Shown here: piece by piece, positions 53,301 to 61,578 of the stretch
Layout: each line of letters starts with the position of its first letter
How positions within the stretch are numbered: the stretch's first letter is position 1
Assembly (NCBI RefSeq): GCF_000372965.1
Contig: NZ_KB890024.1
Location: 1,676,839-1,740,838 of the forward strand
DNA: 64,000 nt
Direction of reading: 5' to 3'
From: Hoeflea sp. 108
Lineage (GTDB): Bacteria; Pseudomonadota; Alphaproteobacteria; Rhizobiales; Rhizobiaceae
The notes under the pieces: generated by a model
Database searches by the model: none
What the model saw: only the letters and a program-made list of their open reading frames with translations
Told to the model about the DNA's origin: nothing
Program-made: the position numbers and the translations under genes

Positions 53301-55953
53301 CGGACCGCGCCAGCACATCTTTGCCGTGCGTCGCGATCTGATGGACGAAAACTCCTACCGCACGCTGCTGGCTGTTTCGCGCGTCTGTCTGCATACCCGG
53401 AATGGCACGATCTTCGACCAGATCGAGCGTGCCGAGGCTGCGGGCCTTCAGGCGCGGGATGCGCTCAATGCCGCACAGACATCCGAACGGCAGGCACCGG
53501 CCCTGTTGCAGACTTCGCCGTCTCGCAGTGCCCGCAAGAACAGTGGCGAAGGCCTTGCCTTCTGGAACGGTTTCGGCGGCTTCGATGCCGGTGGCCGCGA
53601 ATATGTCGTGCACCTGAACGGAACGCGTGCAACGCCGCAGCCCTGGATCAACGTCGTCGCCAATTCCGGCTTTGGCTTCCACAGTTCGGCCGAAGGCGCC
53701 ACCTTCACCTGGAGCCGCAACAGCCGCGACTACCAGCTGACGCCGTGGACCAACGATCCGGTCACCAACCGTCCGGGGGAGGCGATCTACATCTTTGATC
53801 GTGCCACGGGCCGTGTCCACTCGCCGATCGCATCCGTCGTCCGTGAGGCCGGCGCCACCTACGAGGCGCGCCACGGCCAGGGCTTCTCGACCTTCAAGTC
53901 GAAGCGCGGCACGTTGGCGACCGAGCTGACGCATCTGGTCGATCCGGCCGATCCGGTCAGGATTTCCAGGCTCCGCATCGAGAATTCCGGTGCGGTTCCT
54001 GTCAAGCTCAGGGTCTATGGCTATGTCGAGTGGGTGCTCGGCAACAGCAGGGCGAAGACCGCGCCGAACATCGTTTCGTCCATTGATGCTGCAACCGGGG
54101 CTCTTCTTGCCCGCAACACCTATGGGCTCGACTTCGGCGAGCGCGTCGCTTTCATGGCCACCGACGGCAAGACCAGTTCCGTCACATCGGACCGCCATGA
54201 GTTCATCGGCGCGACCGGCTCCATCGAGGCGCCGCGTGCTGTGATGCTCGGCGCGGAGCTTACCGGCCGTGTCGAGGCTGGCCTCGATCCTTGCGCTGCC
54301 ATGGCCCGCGATATCGAAGTGCCGGCCGGCGGCTCGGTGTCGCTGCTCTGGCTGCTTGGCGATGCCGGGTCGGACGAGGAGGCAAGCAAGCTCGTTGCCC
54401 ACCACCTGAAGGTCGGCTTCGACCAGCGGCTGGCCGACAATGAGCGCGACTGGCGCGACTTCCTTGGCACCATCGAGGTCGACACGCCCGACAAGGCGCT
54501 CGACGCCATGGTCAACAACTGGCTGCCTTACCAGAGCCTGGCCTGCCGCATCCGCGCACGTTCGGCCTTCTATCAGGCGAGCGGTGCCTTCGGTTTCCGC
54601 GACCAGTTGCAGGACACGTTGGCGCTGCTGATGCACGATGCCAGCCTTGCCCGCGAGCAGATCCTGAACGCGGCCGGACGCCAGTTCCCCGAGGGTGACG
54701 TTCAGCATTGGTGGCTGCCGCGCACCGGTGCCGGCGTCCGCACCATGATTTCCGACGACGTCGTGTGGCTCGCTTATGCTGCAGCCCGCTACGTCGCGGT
54801 TACAGGCGATGCCACGTTGCTCGCAGAGCAATTGCCCTTCATCGAGGGACAGGCGCTCAATCCCGACGAGCACGACGCCTTCTTCACGCCGGAGGCGTCG
54901 AAGAAGAAGGCTTCGCTCTACGAGCATTGCGCCCGCGCGCTCGACCTCGCCGTCAAGCGGACCGCCAAGAACGGCCTGCCGCTGATCCTTGGCGGCGACT
55001 GGAACGACGGCATGAACCGTGTCGGCGAAGGCGGCAAGGGCGACAGCGTCTGGCTCGGCTGGTTCCTGCTGAGGGCGCTGAACGACTTCGTGCCGCTGGC
55101 CAAGGCTGAAGGCGACAGCAAGCGCGCCAACGCCTGGGACAAACATGCCGGTGCCCTGAAGAAGGCGCTGGAGAATGCTGCCTGGGACGGCGAGTGGTAT
55201 CGCCGCGGCAGCTTCGATGACGGCACGCCACTCGGGTCACGCAGTTCGGAGGAGTGCAAGATCGACTCGATCGCGCAGTCCTGGAGCGTGCTGTCGGGCG
55301 ACGGCGATCCGGCTCGTTCGCGCACGGCGATGGCTCAGGCGACCGAAATGCTGGTCGACGAAGAGCATGGCCTCATCAAGCTGTTCTCGCCGCCTTTCTC
55401 CAGGACCGAGAAGGATCCCGGTTACATCAAGGCCTATCCGCCCGGCGTACGTGAGAATGGCGGCCAGTACACCCATGCCGCGACATGGTTTGTCATCGCA
55501 CTTGCCGACATGGGGCTCGTCGACGAAGCCTATCGCTGCTTCTCGATGCTGAACCCGGTCAACCATGCGCTGGACGAGAAGTCTGCCGAGACCTATCGGG
55601 TCGAGCCCTATGTGGTCGCCGCTGACATCTATGCCGAGGATGGCAAGGCAGGGCGCGGCGGTTGGACCTGGTACACGGGGTCGGCCGGTTGGCTCTATCG
55701 GGCGGCGGTTGAAAGTATTCTCGGCATTTCGCGCCGGGGTAACCGGATTGTCGTTTCACCCGCCATCCCGAAACATTGGGAAGGCTATGCCGCGACACTT
55801 CGGATGGATGGTGCAGTCTATAGGTTGCGGGTAGTGAGGGACAAAGCCGCAAAGTCTGCGAAAGTTGAGATCGACGGCGTCAAGAGCAAGGATGCTTCCT
55901 TTGTCTTGCGCGATAGCGGTGAGGTTGAAGTCGTGGTCCGTATTCCGGCATAG
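47395..55953 (+). CDS. ndvB: Cyclic beta-1,2-glucan synthase NdvB
   Basis: Makes cyclic beta-1,2-glucan from UDP-glucose in the inner membrane: GT84 initiation/elongation, then cyclisation and length control. The 2852-residue length matches NdvB/ChvB/Cgs. Membrane helices are near residues 411-460 and 818-970. The GT84 domain carries TLDADTRM near 628; a glycoamylase-like region follows (NGRDRELTYQYTNFG near 1395, YMAHHQGMSIV near 1483); the C-terminal GH94 phosphorylase domain has GGDWNDGMNRVGEGG near 2532 with its acidic catalytic residue. The reading frame is intact. ndvA, the exporter, follows 242 bp downstream. Confidence 0.97.
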   Translation: MNIQTDPRRITDAAPSFPPVAEQPIRATVLHEDRMRAAGESLARKELKSYLGLDLFDFHARIRESAKNILKVYRDTNAAQGRGEPITPAAQWLLDNNYLVEETIYQVKRDLPKRFYRELPTMEIAPGQSVPRALAIAWVYVAHSDSTVSAQMFKAIVEGYQSVEPLHIGELWALPSLLRFVLIENLRRIAVRVNRARDMRAIANEVADRLQGLQDADDLAVLRAYAAHARDTTFATQLLYRLRDGSQNAGKALTWLENELEKSGSDAEEIIIGEHQTLSSGNVTTGNIIRGLRLINDQDWTVWFEDVSRVDALLRERTNYAELDFASRDQYRTAIEDLARHSRLSEYQVAERATEFSDVGEPAPAEESGLQKDCSDVGFFLVGPRRPELEQAIGYRPTFGRIVNRAFRKTNWLGIVVPVFALTVLLLFLAGNALAALGLPSVTTPAIILLLVLFSVPASEGALAFFNTIVLKFLEPTRLIGYEFKDGVPVEARTLVVVPSLIGSRDDVDENIRNLEVHHLANMSGEIYFALLSDWPDSQAELASGDREIYEYARREIGRLNQRYPKDGSPRFYLLHRRRLYNPAQGCWMGWERKRGKLHELNLLLRGDGDTTFMPTDVPLPENVVHVMTLDADTRMTRGVVTKLVGKLCHPLNRPEFDAEKRLVTAGYAILQPRVTPSLTTGDEASFFQRVFSANRGLDPYVFAVSDLYQDVFGEGTFTGKGLYHVDAMEAALKGRIAENTVLSHDLLEGALARSALVTDVEVVEDYPTRYSVDASRQHRWARGDWQLLGFILDPKSGVPALSRWKMVDNLRRSLTPIFWVMAAIAGWTVLPFTQAAQWQALLILSLFMAPTFDIIDAILPKNREATARGHFSALGRDLAFGTAMVALKVVLMAHLAWMMGDAIIRTLYRLFVSRKNLLEWRTASQAHKSGGNDLSAYYRMMYGAVIIAAVGLVLPVMADSTGAFVAFAFAIFWAGSPAFACLISRSAETEDRLHVAPWDVHTLRTVARRTWHYFETFVTAEQNHLPPDNFQENPTGVVATRTSPTNIGVYLLSVVSARDFGWISLNDAVSRIDATMSTIEKMERYRGHLYNWYDTTNTRPLYPLYVSSVDSGNLAGHLVAVAAACAEWAEAPSVHLQGDFEGILDIVSIIEESVAELPDDRRQLRPLRQRLVDRIDGMRRAVETIKAAPEMASIRTINLAVLSGEIRKLAGAIHTEASSTKSEVLADWSRTLESTCEAHVHDAHTDDQTVASLRAKLLELRERARKYAFEMNFSFLMRNERKLLSIGYRVEEHQLDESCYDLLASEARLTSLFAIAKGDVPTEHWFRLGRPIVEIGFQGALMSWSGSMFEYLMPPLVMKEPQGGILNQTNKLVIRRQIQYGRSKGIPWGISEAAYNGRDRELTYQYTNFGVPGLGLKRGLGQNTVIAPYATVLAAQFMPDEATANLRRLRKLGALGRYGYYDAVDYTPQRVPEGTDHAVVYNYMAHHQGMSIVSIANVIFEGRMRDRFHSDQVIEAAELLLQEKAPRDIPVATVRTEVDEHTKDETADHSADTRVVLNPMRALRATNLMSNGRYSVMVTATGSGYSRWNDMAITRWQPDPTEDRFGSYLFLRDTETGDWWSATAEPKRATGEQVQTVFCDDKANFIKTVGTLRSEVECIVVSEGNGEARRLVIWNDAAVDRHIEVTSFAELALAPEANDNAHPAFSKMFVETEITHNGSAILANRRTRAANEPTVVAAHFITDQSGLARDTEAETDRRAFIGRGRTIVDPAAFDPGAKLSGSAGFTLDPIAALRRRVRVPANKKVSLTFWTIVGSTREEVEETMAKLDHPEGFPRQAMLSWTRSQVQTRHLGLNLTDAANVQKLARYLIYPDPFLRVSAEAIATGLGRQSALWPMAISGDFPILAIRIGDIADIEIVAQALRFQEYMRARGLVADLVIVNEQASSYVQDLQQAIEHLCENSRLRGKELGPRQHIFAVRRDLMDENSYRTLLAVSRVCLHTRNGTIFDQIERAEAAGLQARDALNAAQTSERQAPALLQTSPSRSARKNSGEGLAFWNGFGGFDAGGREYVVHLNGTRATPQPWINVVANSGFGFHSSAEGATFTWSRNSRDYQLTPWTNDPVTNRPGEAIYIFDRATGRVHSPIASVVREAGATYEARHGQGFSTFKSKRGTLATELTHLVDPADPVRISRLRIENSGAVPVKLRVYGYVEWVLGNSRAKTAPNIVSSIDAATGALLARNTYGLDFGERVAFMATDGKTSSVTSDRHEFIGATGSIEAPRAVMLGAELTGRVEAGLDPCAAMARDIEVPAGGSVSLLWLLGDAGSDEEASKLVAHHLKVGFDQRLADNERDWRDFLGTIEVDTPDKALDAMVNNWLPYQSLACRIRARSAFYQASGAFGFRDQLQDTLALLMHDASLAREQILNAAGRQFPEGDVQHWWLPRTGAGVRTMISDDVVWLAYAAARYVAVTGDATLLAEQLPFIEGQALNPDEHDAFFTPEASKKKASLYEHCARALDLAVKRTAKNGLPLILGGDWNDGMNRVGEGGKGDSVWLGWFLLRALNDFVPLAKAEGDSKRANAWDKHAGALKKALENAAWDGEWYRRGSFDDGTPLGSRSSEECKIDSIAQSWSVLSGDGDPARSRTAMAQATEMLVDEEHGLIKLFSPPFSRTEKDPGYIKAYPPGVRENGGQYTHAATWFVIALADMGLVDEAYRCFSMLNPVNHALDEKSAETYRVEPYVVAADIYAEDGKAGRGGWTWYTGSAGWLYRAAVESILGISRRGNRIVVSPAIPKHWEGYAATLRMDGAVYRLRVVRDKAAKSAKVEIDGVKSKDASFVLRDSGEVEVVVRIPA

Positions 55954-56146
55954 CCGGAGCGGGCTGCGACAAAAACCGCGCAGCTTTGTCATCATTTCGC
56001 CGCAACGATGGCTTTTTTCGTTAGTTCTCAATTCTTTATCGCATCACACCAGATTACCGGTCGTTGAAATGTTTTGTTCGAAATTTTTGAACTCAACGGC
56101 TATGAGCGCATTGTCTTGCGGACAAGCGGTCGCTATCTATCGGCCA

Positions 56147-56163
56147 ATTGTGCAGTGCACAAT
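56147..56163. promoter_or_regulatory. 17-bp palindrome upstream of ndvA
   Basis: ATTGTGCA and TGCACAAT are exact reverse complements around a single G, ending 32 bases before the ndvA start. The region from 55954 is otherwise AT-rich and also holds a weak hairpin (GCTGCG/CGCAGC, 55963-55984) after the ndvB stop. The palindrome is a candidate operator specific to ndvA; no regulator is known from the sequence. Confidence 0.55.
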
Positions 56164-56195
56164 AAAGGGACGGACGGGACTCAAGGGGTACCAAA

Positions 56196-57962
56196 GTGTC
56201 GTTGCTTGAGGTTTATTGGAGAGCCCTCCGCTACCTTGCCGCCGATGGCAAGAAGGTAGGCTTGATCTGCGCCGCCAACGTTGTGTTGGCGGTCGTTACT
56301 ATCGCTGAGCCAATTCTGTTCGGGCGTATCATCGACGCCATTGCTGGAAAGACTGAGGTCATTCCGACGATGGCGCTGTGGGCGAGCTTTGGCGCGTTCA
56401 ACATCGTCGCCTTCGTGCTCGTGGCCCGCGGCGCCGACCGCCTAGCCCACAAGCGTCGCGGCGAGGTGCTCTGCCAGTCCTTCGAGCGCGTCGTCACCAT
56501 GCCGCTCGCCTGGCACCAGCAACGCGGCACCTCGCATTCGCTGCACACGCTGCTGCGCGCGGTCGACTCGCTGTTCACGCTCTGGCTCGAATTCATGCGC
56601 ACGCACCTGGCGACCGCCGTGGCGCTGACGCTGCTCGTGCCGACGGCCTTCTCGCTGGATGTTCGCATGACGCTGGTGCTGATTGCGCTGGGCGTGCTCT
56701 ACATCGTCATCGGCCGCATAGTCATGCGCAAGACCAAGGAGGGCCAGGCGACCGTCGAGCGCCACCATCACAAGGTCTTCTCCCACGTCTCGGATTCGGT
56801 CAGCAACGTCGCCGTGCTGCAGAGCTACAACCGCGTTGGCCAGGAAACCGAGGCGTTGCGTGGCTACGTGCACAACCTGATCACGGCCCAGAACCCTGTT
56901 CTCGACTGGTGGGCGCTGGCATCCGCCATGCACAGGCTCGCCTCGACGATCTCGATGATGGTCGTGCTGCTCATCGGCGCCTATCTGGTGACCCATGGCC
57001 AGCTGCGCATCGGCGATATCGTTGCCTTCACCGGCTTCGCCTCGCTGCTCATCAGCCGCCTCGACCAGGTGTCGAACTTCGTCAATCAGATCTTCGACGC
57101 ACGCTCGAAGCTGGAGGAGTTCTATCGCCTCGAAGATTCCGCTGCCGATCATCGCGAACCCGATGGCCTGCGCGAACTGGAAAACGTCACCGGCCATGTC
57201 CGCTTCGAGAACGTCAACTTCGAGTTCCCGAATTCGGGGCAGGGCGTACGCGATGTCTCCTTCGAGGTCCGCGCCGGCCAGACGGTCGCCATCGTCGGCC
57301 CGACGGGCGCGGGCAAGACCACGCTCATCAACCTGCTGCAGCGTGTCTACACGCCCGAGCAGGGTCGCATCCTGATCGATGGCATCGATACCCGCACCGT
57401 GACCCGCAAATCGCTGCGCCATTCGATCGCCACCGTCTTCCAGGACGCCGGTCTGCTTAACCGCTCGATTGAGGACAACATCCGCGTCGGCCGCTCGAGC
57501 GCCACCAACGAGGAAGTCCATGCCGCGGCCAACGCCGCAGCGGCCCAGGACTTCATCCTGTCCAAGAGCGAAGGTTACGACACCAAGGTCGGCGAGCGCG
57601 GTGGCGCGCTGTCGGGCGGCGAACGCCAGCGTATCGCTATCGCCCGCGCCATCCTCAAAAGCGCGCCGATCCTGGTGCTCGACGAGGCGACCAGCGCGCT
57701 CGACGTCGAGACCGAAAATCGGGTCAAGGACGCCATCGACATGCTGCGTGATGGCCGGACCACCTTCATCATCGCCCACCGCCTCAGCACCGTTCGCGAC
57801 GCCGACCTGGTCGTGTTCATGGACCATGGCGAAGTCGTCGAGATGGGTGGCTTTGCCGAACTCTCGGCTCGCAACGGCCGCTTTGCCTCGCTGCTGCGGG
57901 CCGGCGGGTTGCTGAACGACGAGGAAGTCCGTCGCGTGACGCATGTCGAGGCTGCGGCCTGA
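56196..57962 (+). CDS. ndvA: Cyclic beta-1,2-glucan ABC exporter NdvA
   Basis: Inner-membrane ABC half-transporter that exports cyclic beta-1,2-glucan to the periplasm, presumably as a homodimer. The 588-residue protein has six N-terminal helices (GLICAANVVLAVVTIAEPIL onward) and a C-terminal ATPase: Walker A GPTGAGKTT near 369-377, signature LSGGERQRIA, Walker B ILVLDEATSALD and H-loop AHRLS. The start is GTG at 56196 with AAGGGG upstream. It follows ndvB, as the pair does in related genomes. Confidence 0.96.
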   Translation: MSLLEVYWRALRYLAADGKKVGLICAANVVLAVVTIAEPILFGRIIDAIAGKTEVIPTMALWASFGAFNIVAFVLVARGADRLAHKRRGEVLCQSFERVVTMPLAWHQQRGTSHSLHTLLRAVDSLFTLWLEFMRTHLATAVALTLLVPTAFSLDVRMTLVLIALGVLYIVIGRIVMRKTKEGQATVERHHHKVFSHVSDSVSNVAVLQSYNRVGQETEALRGYVHNLITAQNPVLDWWALASAMHRLASTISMMVVLLIGAYLVTHGQLRIGDIVAFTGFASLLISRLDQVSNFVNQIFDARSKLEEFYRLEDSAADHREPDGLRELENVTGHVRFENVNFEFPNSGQGVRDVSFEVRAGQTVAIVGPTGAGKTTLINLLQRVYTPEQGRILIDGIDTRTVTRKSLRHSIATVFQDAGLLNRSIEDNIRVGRSSATNEEVHAAANAAAAQDFILSKSEGYDTKVGERGGALSGGERQRIAIARAILKSAPILVLDEATSALDVETENRVKDAIDMLRDGRTTFIIAHRLSTVRDADLVVFMDHGEVVEMGGFAELSARNGRFASLLRAGGLLNDEEVRRVTHVEAAA

Positions 57963-57987
57963 CGGTTCGCTAGGCTCATTGAAATGC

Positions 57988-58028
57988 AATAGGGCGCCTC
58001 GATGATATCGCAGGCGCCCTATTTCTAT
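57988..58028 (+). terminator. Terminator after ndvA
   Basis: Arms AATAGGGCGCCT (57988-57999) and AGGCGCCCTATT (58012-58023) are perfectly complementary, enclosing a 12-base loop that itself has CGAT/ATCG ends. TTTCTATT overlaps and follows the right arm. It separates ndvA from ccmC. Confidence 0.85.
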
Positions 58029-58086
58029 TGGGACCGCGACTTCTGAACAGATTGCGGAGCGCCCTTGTGGCGGTTATTTAGCGTCC

Positions 58087-58851
58087 ATGACCCAGACGAC
58101 CTCGCAGACTTGGCGTTTCAGCGATCTTGCCAACCCGACGCGCTTCATCGGCCTCGTCGACCGCGTCGTGCCCTGGCTCGCCGCGGCTTCCGCTGTCGTC
58201 CTGGCGGTCGGCCTCTATCTCGCCTTCACTGCGCCTGCCGACTACCAGCAGGGCATCACCGTCCGCATCATGTACATCCACGTGCCCTTCGCCTGGCTCG
58301 CGATGATGTGCTATTCGGTCATGGCGATTTCGGCGCTGGGTACGCTGGTCTGGCGCCATCCGCTCGCCGACGTGGCGTTGAAGTCAGCCGCCCCGGTAGG
58401 TGCAGTGTTCACGGCTTTGGCTTTGCTCACCGGTTCGATCTGGGGCAAACCCATGTGGGGAACATGGTGGGTGTGGGATGCGCGCCTGACATCGGTCTTC
58501 GTGCTGTTTCTGATGTATCTCGGCATCATCGCGCTGACCCGCGCGCTCGACGATCCCGCGCGTTCGGCGCGCGCCGCTGCGGTCATCACTTTGGTCGGCT
58601 TCATCAACATCCCGATCATCAAGTTTTCGGTCGAATGGTGGAATACGCTGCATCAGCCGGCGTCGGTATTCCGCATGGGCGGTTCGACCATCGACCCGAG
58701 CATGCTCTGGCCCCTGATGACCATGGCGCTTGGCTTTACCCTTCTGTTCTTCACTCTGCATCTAATGGCGATGCGCACCGAAATTTGGCGCCGCCGCGTC
58801 ATGGCGATGCGGCAGATCGCTGCCCGGAGGGCGGAGCGCCAGCAGGGCTGA
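58087..58851 (+). CDS. ccmC: Heme exporter/transporter protein CcmC
   Basis: Membrane protein that loads haem onto CcmE in cytochrome c maturation system I. The 254-residue protein has six hydrophobic helices and the WWD-type haem-handling motif WGTWWVWDARLTS near residues 120-132, with flanking histidines in IMYIHVPFAW and NTLHQPAS. Normally encoded with ccmA, ccmB and ccmD; here it is alone, with ndvA upstream and a nitronate monooxygenase-like gene 26 bp downstream. GGTTATTT and no good Shine-Dalgarno precede the ATG, so the exact start is moderately secure. Confidence 0.92.
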   Translation: MTQTTSQTWRFSDLANPTRFIGLVDRVVPWLAAASAVVLAVGLYLAFTAPADYQQGITVRIMYIHVPFAWLAMMCYSVMAISALGTLVWRHPLADVALKSAAPVGAVFTALALLTGSIWGKPMWGTWWVWDARLTSVFVLFLMYLGIIALTRALDDPARSARAAAVITLVGFINIPIIKFSVEWWNTLHQPASVFRMGGSTIDPSMLWPLMTMALGFTLLFFTLHLMAMRTEIWRRRVMAMRQIAARRAERQQG

Positions 58852-58877
58852 TGCCCTGACAACGGAAGGAAGCTGCC

Positions 58878-59954
58878 ATGTGGCCCGATCGTCGAATTCT
58901 TGATCTCCTGGGCCTCGACCTTCCAATCCTGCAAGCTCCGATGGCCGGGCCTGTCAATTCCGAAATGGTAATTGCGGTGTCCGAGGCCGGTGGCCTCGGC
59001 GGCCTGCCTTGTGCGCTGATAACGCCCGAGAGGGCGCGAACCGAACTCGGCATCATCGGGCAGCGAACCTCGCGCCCGATCAACGTCAATTTCTTCTGCC
59101 ACCAGCAGCCCAAGGACGATCTAGCGCGCGAGGCGGGCTGGAAGAAGCTGCTCGAACCCTATTATGTCGAACTCGGCCTCGATCCGAATGCGCCGGCGCC
59201 GCGCTCGGCACGTGCGCCGTTCGACGACGAGTTCTGCGCCATCGTCGAGGAATTCCGACCAGAGGTGGTGAGCTTCCATTTCGGCCTGCCGGACGAAGCT
59301 CTGTTGGACAGAGTCAAGGCGACGGGAGCCAAAGTGCTGTCGTCGGCGACCACCACCGATGAGGCCGTCTGGCTGGAGGCGAGGGGCTGCGACGCCATCA
59401 TCGCCCAGGGCGCGGAGGCAGGCGGCCATCGCGGCATCTTCCTGGCCGACGACGTCGCCAACCAGCCCGGTACCTTCGCGCTGGTGCCGCAGGTGGTCGA
59501 CGCTGTACGCGTTCCCGTCATCGCCGCAGGCGGCATTGCAGATGCACGCGGCATTGTCGCAGCCTTTGCCCTTGGGGCGTCTGCGGTGCAGGTCGGCACC
59601 GCCTATCTGTTCTGTCCCGAGGCCAAGATGCCCGCGCCGCACAAGGCAGCGCTGAAGTCGGCGAAGGACGACCACACCGCGCTGACCAATGTCTTCACCG
59701 GTAGGCCGGCACGCGGCATCGTCAATCGCATCATGCGCGAGGTTGGGCCGCTTTCGAAGGACGCACCGGCATTTCCGCTCGCCGGCGGAGCGCTTGCGCC
59801 GCTCAGGGCAGCGTCTGAACCGAAGGGTTCCGGCGATTTCATGTCGCTGTGGTCGGGGCAGGCGGCACGGCTCGGTCGCGAAATGCCGGCAGGTGAGTTG
59901 ACGCGCCGGCTCGCCGACGAGGCGCTGGCCATGTTGGCCCGCTTCGGCAGGTGA
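58878..59954 (+). CDS. Nitronate monooxygenase family protein (FMN TIM barrel)
   Basis: A 358-residue NPD/nitronate monooxygenase-type flavoprotein. It has PILQAPMAGPVNSEMV at the N-terminus, CDAIIAQGAEAGGHRG carrying the likely active-site His, and the FMN-phosphate loop VIAAGGIADARG followed by GASAVQVGTAYLFCPEA. The ATG has GGAAGGAA upstream and is close behind ccmC, perhaps on one transcript, although no functional link is evident. Substrate may be a nitronate or another acyl or thiol acceptor. Confidence 0.87.
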   Translation: MWPDRRILDLLGLDLPILQAPMAGPVNSEMVIAVSEAGGLGGLPCALITPERARTELGIIGQRTSRPINVNFFCHQQPKDDLAREAGWKKLLEPYYVELGLDPNAPAPRSARAPFDDEFCAIVEEFRPEVVSFHFGLPDEALLDRVKATGAKVLSSATTTDEAVWLEARGCDAIIAQGAEAGGHRGIFLADDVANQPGTFALVPQVVDAVRVPVIAAGGIADARGIVAAFALGASAVQVGTAYLFCPEAKMPAPHKAALKSAKDDHTALTNVFTGRPARGIVNRIMREVGPLSKDAPAFPLAGGALAPLRAASEPKGSGDFMSLWSGQAARLGREMPAGELTRRLADEALAMLARFGR

Positions 59955-59957
59955 TCG

Positions 59958-61451
59958 TCAGACCGTCGTCAGCGTCCGCCGCACCGCGTCGCGCCAACCC
60001 TTCAGCTTCGTTCCGCGAATTTTGGCGTCCATCGCCGGCTTGAATTGGCGGTCCAGCGCCCAGGCCTTGGCGAATTGCGCGGCCTTTGGCCAGACGCCGG
60101 CGCGCGAGCCGGCTAGCCAGGCAGCTCCCAATGCTGTGGTTTCGAGCACCGTCGGCCGGTCGACCGGGGCGTCCAGAATGTCGGCGAGGTGCTGCATGGT
60201 CCAGTCAGATGCGACCATGCCGCCATCGACGCGCAGCACCGTCTTGCCGTTGCTGGTCTTCCAGTCCTTCTTCATGGCGTCGAGCAGATCGCGCGTCTGG
60301 TAGGCGACGGATTCGAGTGCGGCGCGCGCGAACTCGGCTGGTCCGCTGTTGCGGGTCAGCCCGAAGATGGCGCCGCGCGCCTCGGCGTCCCAATGCGGCG
60401 CGCCAAGTCCGACGAAGGCCGGCACGAGATAGACCTGCTGGGTATCGTCGGCACTGGCCGCCAGTTCGCCGCTGTGCTCGGCCTTGCCGATCACCTTGAT
60501 GCCGTCGCGCAGCCATTGCACGGCAGCGCCTGCAATGAAGATCGAGCCTTCCAGCGCATAGGTCGTCTTGCCGTCGAGCCGGTAGGCGATGGTGGTCAAA
60601 AGCCGGTTCTTCGAACGCACGATGTCGCTGCCGGTGTTGAGGATGGCAAAGCAGCCCGTGCCATAGGTCGACTTCATCATCCCCGGTTCGAAGCAGGCCT
60701 GGCCGATTGTGGCTGCCTGCTGGTCGCCGGCAACGCCGAGGATCGGGATTTCGGCGCCGAACAGCGTCTTCTCGGTCACGCCATAGTCGTCGGCGCAGTC
60801 CTTCACCTCGGGCAGCAGAGAGGCGGGGATCCTAAGGATATCGAGCAGCTCGGCATCCCATTGGTTCTTCTCGATGTTGTAGACGAGCGTGCGCGAGGCA
60901 TTAGTCGCGTCGGTCGCATGCACCTTGCCGCCGGTCAGGCGCCAGATCAGGAAGCAATCGATGGTGCCGGCGAGCAATTCGCCGCGCTCGGCTCGCTTGC
61001 GCGCGCCCTTCACATGGTCGAGCAGCCAGGCGATCTTGGTGCCGGAAAAATAGGGATCGAGCAGAAGCCCTGTCTTGCGGGTGAACCTGGGCTCAAAGCC
61101 CTGCTTCTTGAGCCTGGCGCAAAGGGGGGCTGTTCGCCGGTCCTGCCAGACGATGGCTTTGTGGATCGGCTTGCCTGTCGCCTTGTCCCAGATAACCACG
61201 GTTTCGCGCTGGTTGGTGATGCCGATGGCCGCGATTTCGGCAGCAGTCCTGTCGGCTTTCTTGAGCGCGGTCCTGCAGGTGGCGACGACGCTGCCCCAGA
61301 TCTCCTCTGGATCGTGCTCGACCCAGCCGGACGCCGGAAAATACTGGGTGAACTCCTTCTGGCCGACACCCACAGGCTTCATGGTCGCGTCGAACACGAT
61401 TGCCCGGCTCGACGTGGTTCCCTGGTCGATCGCCAAAACGAAACCGCTCAT
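59958..61451 (-). CDS. glpK: Glycerol kinase GlpK
   Basis: Phosphorylates glycerol to sn-glycerol 3-phosphate with ATP. The 497-residue FGGY kinase begins with FVLAIDQGTTSSRAIVFD, has GWVEHDPEEIW, ITNQRETVVIW and WQDRRT, and closes with FGGY-type blocks (LRVDGGMVASDWTMQ, TTALGAAWLAG). GGAGGGGAC lies before ATG 61451. It follows glpD on the same strand after about 127 bp, and its product feeds GlpD. Convergent with the nitronate monooxygenase-like gene (3 bp). Confidence 0.96.
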   Translation of the reverse strand: MSGFVLAIDQGTTSSRAIVFDATMKPVGVGQKEFTQYFPASGWVEHDPEEIWGSVVATCRTALKKADRTAAEIAAIGITNQRETVVIWDKATGKPIHKAIVWQDRRTAPLCARLKKQGFEPRFTRKTGLLLDPYFSGTKIAWLLDHVKGARKRAERGELLAGTIDCFLIWRLTGGKVHATDATNASRTLVYNIEKNQWDAELLDILRIPASLLPEVKDCADDYGVTEKTLFGAEIPILGVAGDQQAATIGQACFEPGMMKSTYGTGCFAILNTGSDIVRSKNRLLTTIAYRLDGKTTYALEGSIFIAGAAVQWLRDGIKVIGKAEHSGELAASADDTQQVYLVPAFVGLGAPHWDAEARGAIFGLTRNSGPAEFARAALESVAYQTRDLLDAMKKDWKTSNGKTVLRVDGGMVASDWTMQHLADILDAPVDRPTVLETTALGAAWLAGSRAGVWPKAAQFAKAWALDRQFKPAMDAKIRGTKLKGWRDAVRRTLTTV

Positions 61452-61578
61452 GTCCCCTCCTGCCATCAGACGCCCGGCAACGCCTCCGTCCCGTTACCTG
61501 GCCCGGACGCCCTGCGCCCCCGCTTTCAATAGCTGTGGTTGAGCAGTGTCGGCAAGTTGCCGGCTTCATCAGGCTGCC

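Noticed and set aside
51175..55146. A 1323-codon open frame antisense to ndvB
   Set aside because: It is the mirror of a GC-rich coding strand, has no domain pattern or ribosome-binding site, and the ndvB protein on the other strand has full family motifs.
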